Source: Ustulina deusta
Lineage: Eukaryota; Ascomycota; Sordariomycetes; Xylariales; Xylariaceae
Assembly (NCBI GenBank): GCA_023159155.1
Contig: JAJNNX010000033.1
Span: 1-64,000 of the forward strand
Length of the DNA: 64,000 bases
Reading direction: 5' to 3'
Shown here: positions 11,451-25,500 of the stretch, piece after piece
How positions within the stretch are numbered: position 1 is the first letter of the stretch
Layout of the letters: every line of letters begins with the position of its first letter
Position numbers and translations under genes: made by a program
Notes under the pieces: generated by a model
The model's database searches: none
Told to the model about the DNA's origin: nothing
What the model saw: the letters and a program-made list of their open reading frames with translations, nothing else

Positions 11451-14400
11451 ATAATAATAAATATTAATTATAAATAGCTTTATTAATATTAAGCTTTATA
11501 TTTATTATTTTTAGAACATTTTTATAAAAAGTACTAATAATATTATTATTTAAGCTTTATAGATTATAGTCTATATTATACTATTTTTTTATTAGTTTTT
11601 TGCCACTTTGTAGCAAAATTAGTACTTTTTAAAATAGTTAAACTTTTATATTATTAGTTCTAAAGCTTTTTAAATATATAAAAAAAGTTTTATAAATTTT
11701 TTATTAATATATTATAAGTTTATAACCTATATTTAAATAGTAAATTTTTGATTTCTTTTTAAAAAACTAATATATTTTGCTAAGCTTTTTAGCTATATTT
11801 AAAAAACTTATATAATTTAAGCTGTTTTAAAAAGATTATTTATTTTAATATAAATAAAGTTTTTATAGGTTTTTTAATATAACTAATAGTTATAAATATT
11901 AATATATTATAGTTTAATATATAATAAAGTTATTTTTTTAATAATAAGCTTTATAATTTATTAATTATTATACTATATTTATATTTACTAATTTTATAGT
12001 ACTACCTTAAGTTTGTTAATAAACTAGTTAATAAATATTATTTTTTTAACTGCTTAAGCTAAAGTTAAAAGTTTTGCTTCAATAATAAATATAATAATTA
12101 TATTTTATTTATTAGCTTACTAATAGATTATTTTTTTAAAAAACTTTATAATATAAGCTCAAAAGTTTTTTTATTTAAAAATATTATTTATAAAAGATAT
12201 ATTACTAATTATTATAAAATTATTTTTATTTTTAAATTATGATATATAGTACTATATAAAAAATAAATATAATAAAAGCTTATTAATGGCCTAGTAATAT
12301 TTAAAAAAAATTATAGTTAAATTATATAAATTTAAAGATTTTAAACGTTATATTTAAACGTATTATTATTGCAGTATATAAAATTAACTTTATTTTTTGC
12401 TAATAGTACTTAATATTAGCAAATATAAAAATCTTTTTATATAAAAACAACTTTTAAGTTTTTATTAAAGTAGTTATATAAGCTATAGCTATAGTATTTT
12501 GTACCTTAGCGATTTTTTTGATATAAAAAGCTTATAAAAACTAAAAAAAGCTTTTTTTTTTATTTCTAATTATTTTAATGCTTAAGAACTATTATAAGTT
12601 TTTATTTCTAATAAGGTTATAATATATTTTAAATATAATAATTGTTTTATTTATAGCGTTTTAGTTTTTTTATTTATATATTATAACTATATTATTAATA
12701 TATATAAATAAAGATATATTTTTTAAAAAATAATAGCAAAATTTATAAAATATTAGTTTAAAACTTATTTTTTATAATAATTTAGTAAGTTTTTTTTGCT
12801 ATAGTAAAAAAGATTTTTAAAGCTTATATAAAGTTTATAGTAGCTTAACTATTATATTTAGTTTTTAAGAGCTTAAAAATATATATATATAGATTTCTTT
12901 ATTTAATTTAATATTTATAAAAGTATTTATAACGTTATATTATTTAAGTTCTAAATTAAATTTAGTAATAACAATTATTAATATTTCAAAAAAAAATTTA
13001 TTAATATACTAGTATAAGTATTTTTTTAATTATTGTTTAGCTATTAATTTTTTTATATTATTAAACAAGCTTTATATTTTTTATAATATTTATATTTATT
13101 AAACTTATAAACATAAACCTATATATAATTTAAAATAAAATTTTTTTTAAAAAGCTTTTAAGTACTTTTTTTAAAAAAAATTTTTTTTTAGCTTTATAAA
13201 TAAACAAGTTTTGCTTGCTTAAAATAATCTTTTAATAAATAATTTATAAAATTTTTATATTACTTTAATAGTTATAATAAATCTTATTAATATATATATT
13301 TTTATTTTATTTCAAAAAGTTTATAATTAAGGTTTTAAATAGCTAATATTTAGTTTAAATGTTTTTTTTTTTATTAATAAAGCTTTTAATAAAATTTATT
13401 AGTTATAATTAGTTATATAATAACTAATAAGCTTTTTTAAAAGCTTTTTTTTTTATTAATAAAGTTTTTAATAAGATTTAGTAGCTATAATTAAATATAT
13501 AATAAATAATAAGCTTTTTAAAAAAAATTTTTTTTACTAATAAAACTTTCAATAAAATTTAATAGTTATAATTAGTTATATAATAATTAATAAGTTTTTT
13601 TAAAAGCTTTTTTTTTTATTAATAAAGTTTTTAATAAAATTTAATAGTTATAATTAGTTATAATAAATTTTCAAAAAACTTTTTAATAGCTTAGCTTTTT
13701 TGCTTTTAGTTATTAATTTATTATTAATAATTATTGCTTTTTATAATTTAGCTATATTAAAGCTAGCTGTTTAATAAGCTATAATTAAAATATTAAAAGT
13801 TAATTTAGTAAAAACTTAGTATTAATTATGAAATAGTTTTTTATTTAGATTTAGATCTAGCAATTTAGCTTATAATATTGCTAAATATAACAAAATAGCT
13901 TTTAGATTTTATAATAGTATTAGTAATCTAAAAACAAACTATAAATTAATATAAAAATAAAAGCTTTAATAAAAAGCTTTTACTTTTTTTTTATAAGTTT
14001 ATTTTTATTAAAATTCTTTTTAGATTTAGATTTATTAGTATTTTTAGTATTACTTTTTAAAAGTTAGCTGGTAAGCTTATTATTTTTTTATTTATTATCT
14101 ATATTTTTTTAAAATTAAAAGCATTTTAATAATTACTCCTATTTATTAATATTTTATATATTTCTAAAATTATTTTAAAAAAATTGTTTTTAAATTTATT
14201 TTTATTAATACTAAAAATTTTGTTTTTATTAAAAATTATATTTTTTATTACTATAATTTTATTTTTTTTAAAAAACTAAATATAATAAGTATTAATAAAC
14301 TAGTAGCTTATTAAATAATTTATTTAAACGTTAAGGTTAAATTTTTTATATTTTTATTTTTTAAGCTTAGTTTTAATAATTATAGCAAATATTATATACT

Positions 14401-15224
14401 TAAACATTTTTAAATAAGCTATATAAAATATTTAATTATAGCTAACAAGGTTTTATAAGTTATTAAAATATAAATAGAATTGTTTATATAAAACTTGCTA
14501 GTAATTAATTTCTTTAAATGTTTAGTTATATAAATATACCACTATTCGAACTATTTTAAGCCAAAAAAAAACAAAAAATTTATAATTGTTATATATTAAG
14601 CTTGCTTAATATTTAATAATATTTCTTACTTTTTTAATTATTTTATTAAAATTTTAAATATATAGTAATAAAATTTTAAAATCTATTTTATAAGCTTGTT
14701 TTATAACTATTACTAAACATATAGTTTTTTAATTATTATTAGTAATCTTATTATTGCATTTTATAACTTTTATTTTAGTATTATAATATATTTATTATTA
14801 ATTAATTATTAGTATAATATATTATAAGCGCTTATTTTTATTAAAAATATTAAATTTATAAAAATTAACAACTAATTAAACATTAGCTTTTATAACTTTT
14901 AAATAAATATTTTATACTATTTTATAATAAGCTTTAAATTTACTATATATTATATAATCTATAGTTTAGATCTTATTATTAAAATATAAAATAATTGCTA
15001 TTCTTTTTATATAATTAAATAACTATTTTAAAAGTTTAGGACCTATATATTCTAAATATTAGTACTACTTCTAAAAGCTAGCTTAAGATTTAAAACGCTT
15101 TATATAAAAGTTTAGCAAATTTTTTTATATTTAGAACGTTTGCTTAGTTAAGCGTTCTAACAAATATTTTATAATATATTAGCTATATATTTAGGTCTAT
15201 TAGTCTAATATATATTTATTTAGT
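11451..15224. repeat. Loop of the large inverted repeat
   Basis: A+T-rich relic sequence with no gene. The part at about 13340-13680 repeats AATAAGCTTTTT, a T-run and TTTAGTAGCTATAATTA units, and so resembles the family A internal array in the A1 orientation. GTAAGCTTATTATTTTT at 14070 also resembles A1 near 8110. A broken family A copy is likely here. The rest (11451-13330 and 14300-15224) I could not assign. Confidence 0.45.
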
Positions 15225-17225
15225 TTATAATAGTTAGTATAATTTTAGCAAAACTTATAAGAACTCTAGACTTATATAGTAATAAAATAAAAAACCTATA
15301 TATAAACTAACCTATAATTTTATAGTTATATATATAAAGTTTATATTTATTTATTTTATAAACTTTAACTTTTTTTTTTTTTTAGTTTAAAATTTTTGTT
15401 TATAATATTAATAGACTAGCTATAAAAACTTTATTTCACTAATTATAATATTACTTTAAACTTACTAATTATTTATTAATAAATATTTAATAAATATATT
15501 TTATAATATAAACCTAACTTTAATAAAATTTTAATAAAATTTTTAATTTTTATATTATTTAAAAATTAATAATTTATAAAAAACTTAACTTTAAATATTT
15601 TTATTTTATTTTTAGTTTTTAAATATAGCTAGTTTTTTATTATTAAATAAATTAAAAAAAAAATTTATACTAAACTTTTTTATAAACGTTTTAAACAAAA
15701 TAATATTTAAAAGAAAATTTAAAAAAGTAAAATTTTTTTAAAAATAAAAAATAAAAATTTTTTTTTTTTTAAATTTAAAAAAATAAAATTTAAACTAGAA
15801 CTAAAACTATTTAAAATAAATAATATATTTAAAAATATATTAAAAAATATTATAATAATATAAACTTATAATTTTATATTAGTTCTAATAAAACTTTTTT
15901 AATAAATAAAAAAAATAAAATATTAATTTTTTATTATATTTATTTTAATATTTTTAAAAAATAATTATAATTTAATAATAAAAAATATATTTAAAAATAT
16001 TAATTTTAAACTTTTTAGTTTTATTATTTTATTTATTTTTTGTTTTATTAGTTTATTTTTTAATATTTTAAACTTTATTTAATAATTAAATTTATAAACT
16101 AATAAAAGAATTAAATAAAAATATATTAAAAAATTAATAAAAATATATTTTTATTTAATTAAAAAACTATTTAATAATATTATTAAAATAATTTAAATTT
16201 TATTAATAATTTAATATATTTTTAATTAAATAATTATTATTTATAAAATATTTTAAATTTATATATATAAAATTAATAAAAATATTAACTTATTAAATTA
16301 TAATAAAAATCTAAATTATAAAAATATTTTTATATAAATTTAAGAAAAGATTTATATAAATCTTTTATAAATTTAAACATTTTTTATAAATTATTTATTA
16401 ATAAAATTATTAAATTAGTATATAATATTAAATAAACTTATAAAAACTATTAATAAATTAAATTTATAAATTTAACTAAATAAAAATCTAATTTAAATAA
16501 TTAAACTTTTAGTAAATTTATTTATTAATTTTTAATAAACTTTAAAAATTTTAAAATATTTATTTTAAAATAGTTAAAATAAGCATTAATTATAAAAAAA
16601 AAACATTATTAAAATAATAAAACTTCCTTTATTTATAATAAAAAAACACTTATATTAATTAATAATTTTAATTAAAAATTTAAAGTTTTAAATATTTTAT
16701 TAGTAAAAAAAATTTATAATAAAAATGACTTTAATAGTTTATTTAATTTAAAAAATAAATAAAACTAATAAAAGTTTTTTTATTAGTTTTTTTATTTATT
16801 TTAGCTAAAATATATAACTAAAATAAATAAATTATTTTTAAAATATTTATTTAATTATAAATTAATAATATTAACATAAAAACTTTAGTTTTATATAATA
16901 TTAAAACTTATATTTTTTTAATAATTAGCTATAAAGTTATAAAATAAAATAAATAATAATTAAAAATAAAAATAGTTTGTTTAATTAAACTTTAGAAATT
17001 TTATAATTATTAAAATAAAATAATTAATAAAATTTATAAATATTTAATAAATATAATAAAAATTAATAATTAATAATTTAAAAACTAAATATTTTAAATT
17101 ATTAACTTTAGTTATAATATTATTATTAGTATTAAATAATTAATAAAACAAAATATTATAATAAAACCCTAAAAATAATAATTAATTTAACTAAATAATT
17201 TATTTTTATTAGTTTAATTTTTATT
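15225..17225 (-). repeat. Large inverted repeat, right arm
   Basis: Reverse-complement partner of 9721-11450. The inner 220 bp carry a family E end (E-type sequence followed by TTTCACTAATTATAAT at 15445). Differences between the arms are almost all transitions, so the duplication predates RIP or the arms were mutated together. Confidence 0.72.
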
Positions 17226-17853
17226 AATAATTATAATTAAACTTTTTCACTATAAATAATAAAACATAAACTTAAAAATATAAAAAAATATTATTAAATA
17301 TTAAAACAACTTTTTAAAAACAAAACAATTATTTTAGGAACGACCAAAACTAAAAAAACAAAAAAAAAAACTTAAAACCTTTAAACTTAAAACAAAAAAT
17401 GTCTATATAATAATTCTTTAAAAAAAAAAACTAAGTCATTATTAAAAGAATTATATAAAACTATTAAAATTATTTCTATTAAAATAAATAAAAATAACTA
17501 GCTAAAAAAACCTTAAAAAAGCCTATTATAATTAAGTTTATAATAATTAAAAATAATTATACTAAGTTATTTAAAAAAAAATTAAAAGTAATTAATATTT
17601 TATAAAAAAAATAAACTTAAATTAACTAAGTAATATTATAAAAAACTTTTAATAATAAATTAATCTTATTTTTTAAAAAAAAAACTTTAAGCATATAAAA
17701 CTAATGTAAAGTTTTTTGTTTTTTGAGCTATTATATTTAAAAAAGTTTTTTTTTAAAAAGAAATCTAAAATTTTGCTATTATTATAACTAAAATTTAATA
17801 TAGTACTAAAACTTAATAATAAAAAATATATTTTTAAACTTTATTAATATTAA
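17226..17853. other. A+T-rich relic, unassigned
   Basis: About 630 bp between the inverted repeat and element C. I see only low-complexity, A-rich sequence with no frame, repeat partner or island. Confidence 0.5.
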
Positions 17854-17858
17854 ATATT

Positions 17859-18125
17859 AAAAAAGGACAAAGCAACTCAACGTTAAAAACAACTAAAAAT
17901 AACAAAAACAAACTAGAGCGCTTACTACTAAAAAACTAATATAAATGCTATACGTATAAAGTAAGTATTGCTTTAAAAAGTTCGAAAGTTTTTATAGCTA
18001 TTCGAACCCCTAAATATAGCTAAAGATCAGCCGGTTCGGGTCGCAAGCGGCCCAAATATAACTAACAATTAACATGCAGCTATATTTATAGCTATTAACG
18101 GGCCGCTAGCACTAGCCCTATTACA
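17859..18125. repeat. C left LTR
   Basis: 267 bp, from AAAAAAGGAC to CCCTATTACA. It includes two copies of CGGGCCGC/CGGCCC-like sequence about 60 bp apart, the sites between which the solo copy at 42484-42688 is deleted. Confidence 0.78.
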
Positions 18126-19879
18126 AACTTCCCTTATTCGGAGCCTTATTCTTTAAATAGCTTTAAATCTAACTACAGAACTAAAAATACTAAAAAAAAC
18201 AATACAACATAACACTTACTCGAACCCTTAAGCCTTAACAGCCTAAAAAAAAAAAAAAAAACCAGCCCTAACCCACTAAACTACTAAACCCTTAATTAAC
18301 TAATTACTAAACCGGTTATATATTCGTATAAACTTCCCTTAGTTTATAGCTTTTCTCTTAGTCCGTATGCCCGCTAGCATAACCTTTTAGCCCTTTAAAT
18401 GCCCTATTTTTTTATATTCTTTTAATATATTCTTATATAAAACATATGCAATTCTATTTAAACCTAATATATATAGCAATATTTGCCAATATTTTGTATT
18501 AAAACCTAAATAAGTACTACAGTTAGCTACCACTTCGAACCTAAGCTAAATCTCCGTACAAAAAGTTATACTATAGCTTTTTCTACTTTTTATACATATA
18601 AATCTCTATATAATTGCAGTAATATTTTTTAATAATATATATATAATTTAGAGTTCATAAAATAAGCCTTAATTAGTTTTATAAATAAATAAACTTTATA
18701 AATAACTCTAAAAATTATATATATAAACGTAGTCCTATATAAATTAATATAAATAACCGCTCGTACACAAAAAAAAAATCATAGATTAGCAACGCAGCAA
18801 TAATACATTAACTAATCAGCAGTACTACAATAACTATATAACATATATACTATAAGCAAACTTCTATATAAAATAATATAAAAGGTTGCTTATACACAAC
18901 AAACTAATTAGCATAGCAATAATAATTTATTAGTACTATACGTCCTAATCGCTAATATAGCTAACTATATAATATAAATATACTATAAACAAGTTTATAT
19001 ATAAAATAGTATAAAAAGTTGCTTATATACAATAGATTAACTAATTAGCACAGCAATAATAAATCAACTAATCAGTAGTACTATACTATATTTATAGCGC
19101 TATATATATATAAAACGTAAAACATATAAATTATTTAAATAAAAACAAATTGCTATATAAATTATATAAACAATTGCTTGTACGTTTATATTTTTTATAT
19201 AAACTAACTAATTGATCGGCATAACAAACAAATAAACTAATCAATATAAACAATATAAAACTAATCGGAAAGCCTTTATATAAATAATTAATATATATAT
19301 AAGCAGGTTTATATATAAATTATATATATACCTATTTATATATAACTAAAACATAATAAATTTATTAATTAATAGCAAATATAACAAAATAGCTAAAAAT
19401 TACTAATTAATAGCAAGTATAGCAAAAAATCAACTAATTAACATATATATAATAAAATTGCCAATTAATAGCAAACAAAAATATAATATATTAATATAAG
19501 CATACATATATATAAATTAGTATAAATAGCTGCTCGTACGTATATATAATAGCTAAATCGCTAATTAATTGTATATATAACAGCTAAACTAGCTAACATA
19601 TATATAACTAATTAATATATATATAGCTAAATTAGCCGATTAGTAGCATAGCAGTCTATTAATTAGCTAGCTAAACAATAGCTTCCTTTAAACTATAGGT
19701 ATAAAAGTATATTTACATATAAATTATATAAAGATCTACTTATATAACTATTAAACAAAAAAATTATTAGTATAACTACTAAAGCAAAAAACTAGCTAAT
19801 TAATAGCATAACAATTCGTTAATTAAAACTATAAACAAACGCTCCTTTATAAGCCATAAATATGCTCTTATATAATTTA
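18126..19879. repeat. C interior, left part: degenerate tandem array
   Basis: Irregular units of roughly 110-190 bp recur, each with a TTATATATAAATTATATA-like core, a GCTTGTAC/GCTCGTAC word and an AACTAATTAGCATAGCAATAA-like word (near 18720, 18860, 18980, 19150, 19505 and 19715). The first 250 bp or so are less repetitive. The array continues past element B at 32861. Confidence 0.55.
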
Positions 19880-19883
19880 GTAT

Positions 19884-20249
19884 TATAGTAGGGCTAGTGC
19901 GCGCGTATAGGAAACAGGTCCTTAGTCATAGAATAGAACGCATTTTTAGAAACCTTAGAAATTATAAAACAAAAGATATAAAAATTGCGCGTTTTTATTT
20001 AAAGCTATAGAAAACTTTTTTTTATAGAATTATAAACAAACAAACAATTAATACAGAATATTAAATAAAAATTAAAGATTTATTTTTATTAATTAATTAT
20101 TATGTTTTTATTTATATTTATATATTAGATTTTGACTTAATCCATATAAAGATTTGTAAATTAAAAAATATAGTCTAATATAAAATAATTAAGTAAGTTT
20201 AGTTAGTTTTAGTATATAATACGGTAATTAAAAGCTTTATTTTATTTTA
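19884..20249. repeat. B left LTR
   Basis: 366 bp, heavily RIP-converted. The TGCAG start is now TATAG and the CCATTTCA end is now TTATTTTA. Confidence 0.8.
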
Positions 20250-22112
20250 TTAGTGTTTTTAGTAAAGTAATAAAAATTAATATTACTTAATATTTTTTAA
20301 AGCGCGACCTGCAATTAAAAACTAATATTTTTACCTAATATACTTAATATATAAAGATTAACTACTAATTGTACTAATTAGTTATATTTTTTTTAATAAA
20401 TCTTTATATAAAGCTAAACTTTTAATATAATTTAATAACGTAATATAAAAATAACAAAAAATTAATTATAATAAAAATTAAATAAATATAAAGTATTAAT
20501 AAAACTATTGTTTTTAAAACAATTAATTATAAAAATACTAATAATATTATATTATTTTTATTAGATCTATAAAAAGAATATAAAACCTAACTATAGTTTT
20601 ATTAAAAAAGCTAATATATTTACTAAACTTAAATATATATAAACTTTTAATAAAAAACTTATAGAAATACTATGCTAATTATATATACTTATATAGTAGT
20701 AAAAACTATAAAATATTAAACAAAAAAATATTATTAAAACTTAAAAACTATTGTTTTATTTTTAAAATATTTATTATTTTATTATTTCTATATATTAATA
20801 GTTTTGATTAATAATTTAAAATAAATAATCTAAATGTTTTAAAGCAACTATAAGACTTTGGGCTTTTTTTAATAAGGTTTATTCTAAATATTCTAATTAT
20901 AAATATATTTATTTCTAATATTATATTAACTAATAATTAGATTAGTAAATATTAGCTAGCTAGGTTTTTAATATTTATATAATTAGCTTTTAGAAGTACT
21001 ATAGTTCTATATATTATTAGTTTATTTATTTCTAATTCTATATCCTGCCTTTAGAACTAATTTAATAAAAAAAACGTAACTAAATAGCTTTGCGGAATAA
21101 AAAGATTTTTTAAATTATATAGATTTCTATAAGCTAAATAGGTTAATTAGTTATTATACTAGATAAAAACTATAATTAAAAAATATATAGTCTAATATAT
21201 TATTAATTTTTTTATTAATTAGGATTAAATTATTATAAGCTTAAAATAAAAATATAAAATAATTAATCTTAAATAAACTTAATTATAAAAAAAATAATTT
21301 ATTAAGCTTTTTTTAAGTACTAAAATAATTTTTTAAAATTATGCTTAATTTTTTTTTAAATATATAGCTTTGGTTAATAAACTTAGCTAAAAAATCTTTT
21401 TAATACTTAAAAAGTTTTACTTATATAACTTAATCGAATTAATCCTTTTTAATTACTTTAGAAATATTTTTAATAAATATAGAATTATTAAAAATAACCT
21501 ATAATAAAAAGAATATATTAATACTATAGATATTTTTAAATAATAGGCCAACTTAGAATCTTTTTTTTAGTTATAGATAGCAATATTAAGTTTTTTAAAT
21601 AATATTACTAGCTTAAAACTATTGCTAAATATACTTTTTTATTTTATTTAGTAAGCTATATAAGTTTAATTGTTCTAAGCTTTATTAATTGTTTAATTAA
21701 CCTAGCTACTTATAACTACCCTTTTTATTATGCCTTTAATAGTCTATATATATATAAACTTAGTAATTAAGCAATTAATAGCTAAAATAAAAAGCTTTTT
21801 TATTTATAATATTTAAATAACTAAAATAATAATTAAAATAATATAATTACTAATTAACTAGAATTAATATTATATTTTTTTTAATTAAATATTTTACTAG
21901 AAAATTAGCTAGTAAAATAAGTAGCAATATAAAAATAGCTAATTTAGAGCTTACGCTACTTAAGTATAACAATTAAACCTTTAAAAATATAACTAATTAA
22001 GCAGCTGGAATAATTTTAAAAATATTAGTAATAATCTATATAAATACTAGTTTTATAAAACTAAAGATTATATATAATAAAACTATAAATTAAAAAAAAA
22101 ATTAAAAAACTT

Positions 22113-22508
22113 TAAAGCTTTATATAAAAAATATAATTTTAGAGCTTGGCATATTAGTTTATTATATATATTTTAGTATATTTGTTTACTTATAGTTAAC
22201 CTAGATAAAATATTAAAAAAAAAAAAAAAAAGTAGATTTATACTTTTAGTTTTAATATAGATTTATTGCAACTGCTTTAGTAAATATTTTTTAGTAGTTC
22301 TAGTAGCTTATAAAGCTTTATATAAAAAATATAATTTTAGAGCTTGGCATATTAGTTTATTATATATATTTTAGTATATTTGTTTACTTATAGTTAACCT
22401 AGATAAAATATTAAAAAAAAAAAAAAAAAGTAGATTTATACTTTTAGTTTTAATATAGATTTATTGCAACTGCTTTAGTAAATATTTTTTAGTAGTTCTA
22501 GTAGCTTA
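22113..22508. repeat. Exact 198-bp tandem duplication inside B
   Basis: Two adjacent 198-bp units (22113-22310 and 22311-22508) appear identical base for base, including a run of 17 A. A third partial unit (TAAAGCTTTATATAAA) starts at 22509. Everything around is degenerate, so the duplication is younger than the RIP damage, or it is an assembly error. Confidence 0.85.
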
Positions 22509-25500
22509 TAAAGCTTTATATAAATTTAATTATATTTTAGAAAATCTAGATTTTAAAAATAAGATTTAATTATAAAACCTAAAACTTAGCAAAAACAAAA
22601 ATATTTCAAACAACCTAGCTTAACTACTTATTTTAATATTTAAATAATTAATTATAACTAATTAGCTTAATTCTAAAATAAAATTCTAAATTAATTTAGT
22701 TTTTATAAAATAATAAAAGTTTAATATTTTAGCTAAAAAAAACTACTTAAAATTCTAATATAATAAATAGCAAAAATACTAAAATAAATAAAAATTTATA
22801 GTACTAAAAGCAATTAATTAAATTGCTTTTTTAAATAATTTATTAGCGCTTATAGTTCTAAACCTTATTAGTATATTTAATACATAAGTTTATATAAAAG
22901 CTATAATAGCAAAAAAAAAACGTTTAAATAAAAAAGATAATATTACGCTTAAAACTTATAATATTATTTAACTTTATAAAATAACTAGCGTTATAATAAA
23001 TATAAGCATTAATTAGCAAATACTTTTACTTATTTTAAAAATAAAGAAATATTAAATATTTTTTAATAAAATTAATAATTTGTTTAAAGCTAAAGTAAGG
23101 TTAATTTAAGGAGAACTGCTAAGTTTATTCTTTAATATGTTAGAATTACTTATAGCATAGGCCTTTAAAATAGGACAGATATTAGGCAAAAAAACAATTA
23201 AATTAAATTAATTAAATAAACTTAAGTTTAAAGCAAATAATTAATAAATACTAAATATACCTATTTTAAAAGTTAATAATATATATATAACGTTATAAAA
23301 ATCTATAAAAAAGGTTTATAAAACTCTCTAGATAAGTATGCCTTTATAAAACATAAAAAACTATATAAGAGCTACACTTAAAATTATAGTAAAAATTAAA
23401 GAATTATTAAAAAGTTTACCAATTACTGGACTTTTTAATATTAATGTTTAATTATATATTTTAGTAAAAAATTATATTAAAAATAACTAATTTTTTATAA
23501 TTAATACTTAAGTAATTTAAAATAAATATTTTATTAAACTAAAAGCACTTTTATAATTATATAAAAAAATTATTATTTAGCTAGTATAGATTGCTAGGAA
23601 ATATATATAAGCTATTCTTATATATATAGTTCTAAATAAAAAAGCGGCTACCCTTTTGTTTTTAAAAATAAACTTTTTAAAAATTATAAACTATATTTTG
23701 TATTTTAAGAATTTAGTTCTAATAGCTATATTTATTTTTAATAATATATATATTATTACCCTTATAACCCTGCTTATCTAATTATACTTTTATAACAAAT
23801 TAATAATTAAAGCTATAAAAAACTAATAGCCATTTATATATAAAAAGCTACTATAAATAGCTATAATTAGTTTTTAATTAATATTTAAATCTTATTTTTA
23901 TTATATATTACTAAAATAACTTTTAATTTAGTACTAAACTTAGATAATAAAATTACGCAAAAATACTTTTATAATACTAATTAATTAACTATAAACTATA
24001 TAAACTAAATATTAAAACTAAATAATAATACTTTTTTTATAAATGTTCTATTAAATAATAAATTTTTAATAGTTTTTAGAACTATTATTTATAGAGCTAT
24101 AAAAAAAACAAAAAAAACAAAAGTCTTAAAGGCTAAATAAATAGCGGTTTTTTTTTTTTTTTTTTAATATTTATAATATATAAGCCTAAATTAAAAAAAA
24201 ATCTACCTAATTAATAATATAAAATATAATAGTTTTATATTTTTAGGATTAATTAACTAAAAAGAAAAAGCTCTAGTAAAAGTATATAATTAGCGCAAAT
24301 TAGATAAAACGTTTAAAAAGGAAAAAATTTATTTAAATATTTATCTACATTTTGCTATATAATTTAAAAAAACTTAATTAACTAAAGAATATTTTTAAAA
24401 AATTAAAAAAAGTATAAAAATATTAAAACTTATTAATTAAAAAAAAAACTCTTAGTTAAAGTGTTATATAAATATAAAATAGTTTTAGCTTAGGATTTTA
24501 ATAAAATTAGAAAAATATGTAATAAAATTATACTATTATATAAAATCTAGATAATATTATATAAAGCTTAGCAAACAAAAGGAATCTTTATCCTTATATT
24601 ATTATAAAAAAGAGTACTAGATATACTTAAAACCTAACTTATAAACAATATATTAGAAAAAAAATATAGCGTATATTAGAACGTATAGTTTATAATAAAA
24701 AAAAAAAAAAAAAAAACTTAAACTAATTAACTCTACTACTAAACTAAACATAGTTATAATCTAAAATATTTTTTTACTAAAAAGCTATAATAAATTTACT
24801 AAAGAATTTATTATATATAAAATCTTATTAGTAATTAATTTTTTTTTTAAATATAATTAGGTATTTTTATTTTTTTTTAGTCAAGCACTAATAGCTTTTT
24901 TTATACTACTTAGAATTTTATAAATAATAATACTTCTTTAAGGCATAACAAATTTAGTAGCTTATTTTTTTAAAATAATTAGCTAAATATTATATAATAT
25001 TATATTTAGAAAATATAAACTATTTTTTAATAATATAAGAGTTAAAAAACTTATTATTTGTTATAATAATTAAAAAGTTATTTCTAGTATATAATAATTT
25101 ATTTTTAAATATATTAAAAATATTAATATAGTTTTGCTAAATTTTAAATTAATAAGTATTACTATAAGCAGTATTAAAAATAAATAAGATAAATTAATAG
25201 TAATACTAGTTAAATATTTTTATAGAACTAATGGTTACAAACTTATAAAAGCTAAAATATTTAAAATTTTAGAATAAATAACATATAGCAATATTATAAA
25301 AATAAAAGCCTTTTTAAAAATAAATAGTTATTATTAGATATAAATAAAAGTATATACTATAATAATACTTTTATTAATTATACTTTTTTAGTATAATATT
25401 AAATTTATTTAAAAAAATAATTAAAAGTAAGCAATAATAATATTATAATAAGCTTTAATAACTATTTTTTGCTTGATTATTTTGGATTATAAAGCTAGAA

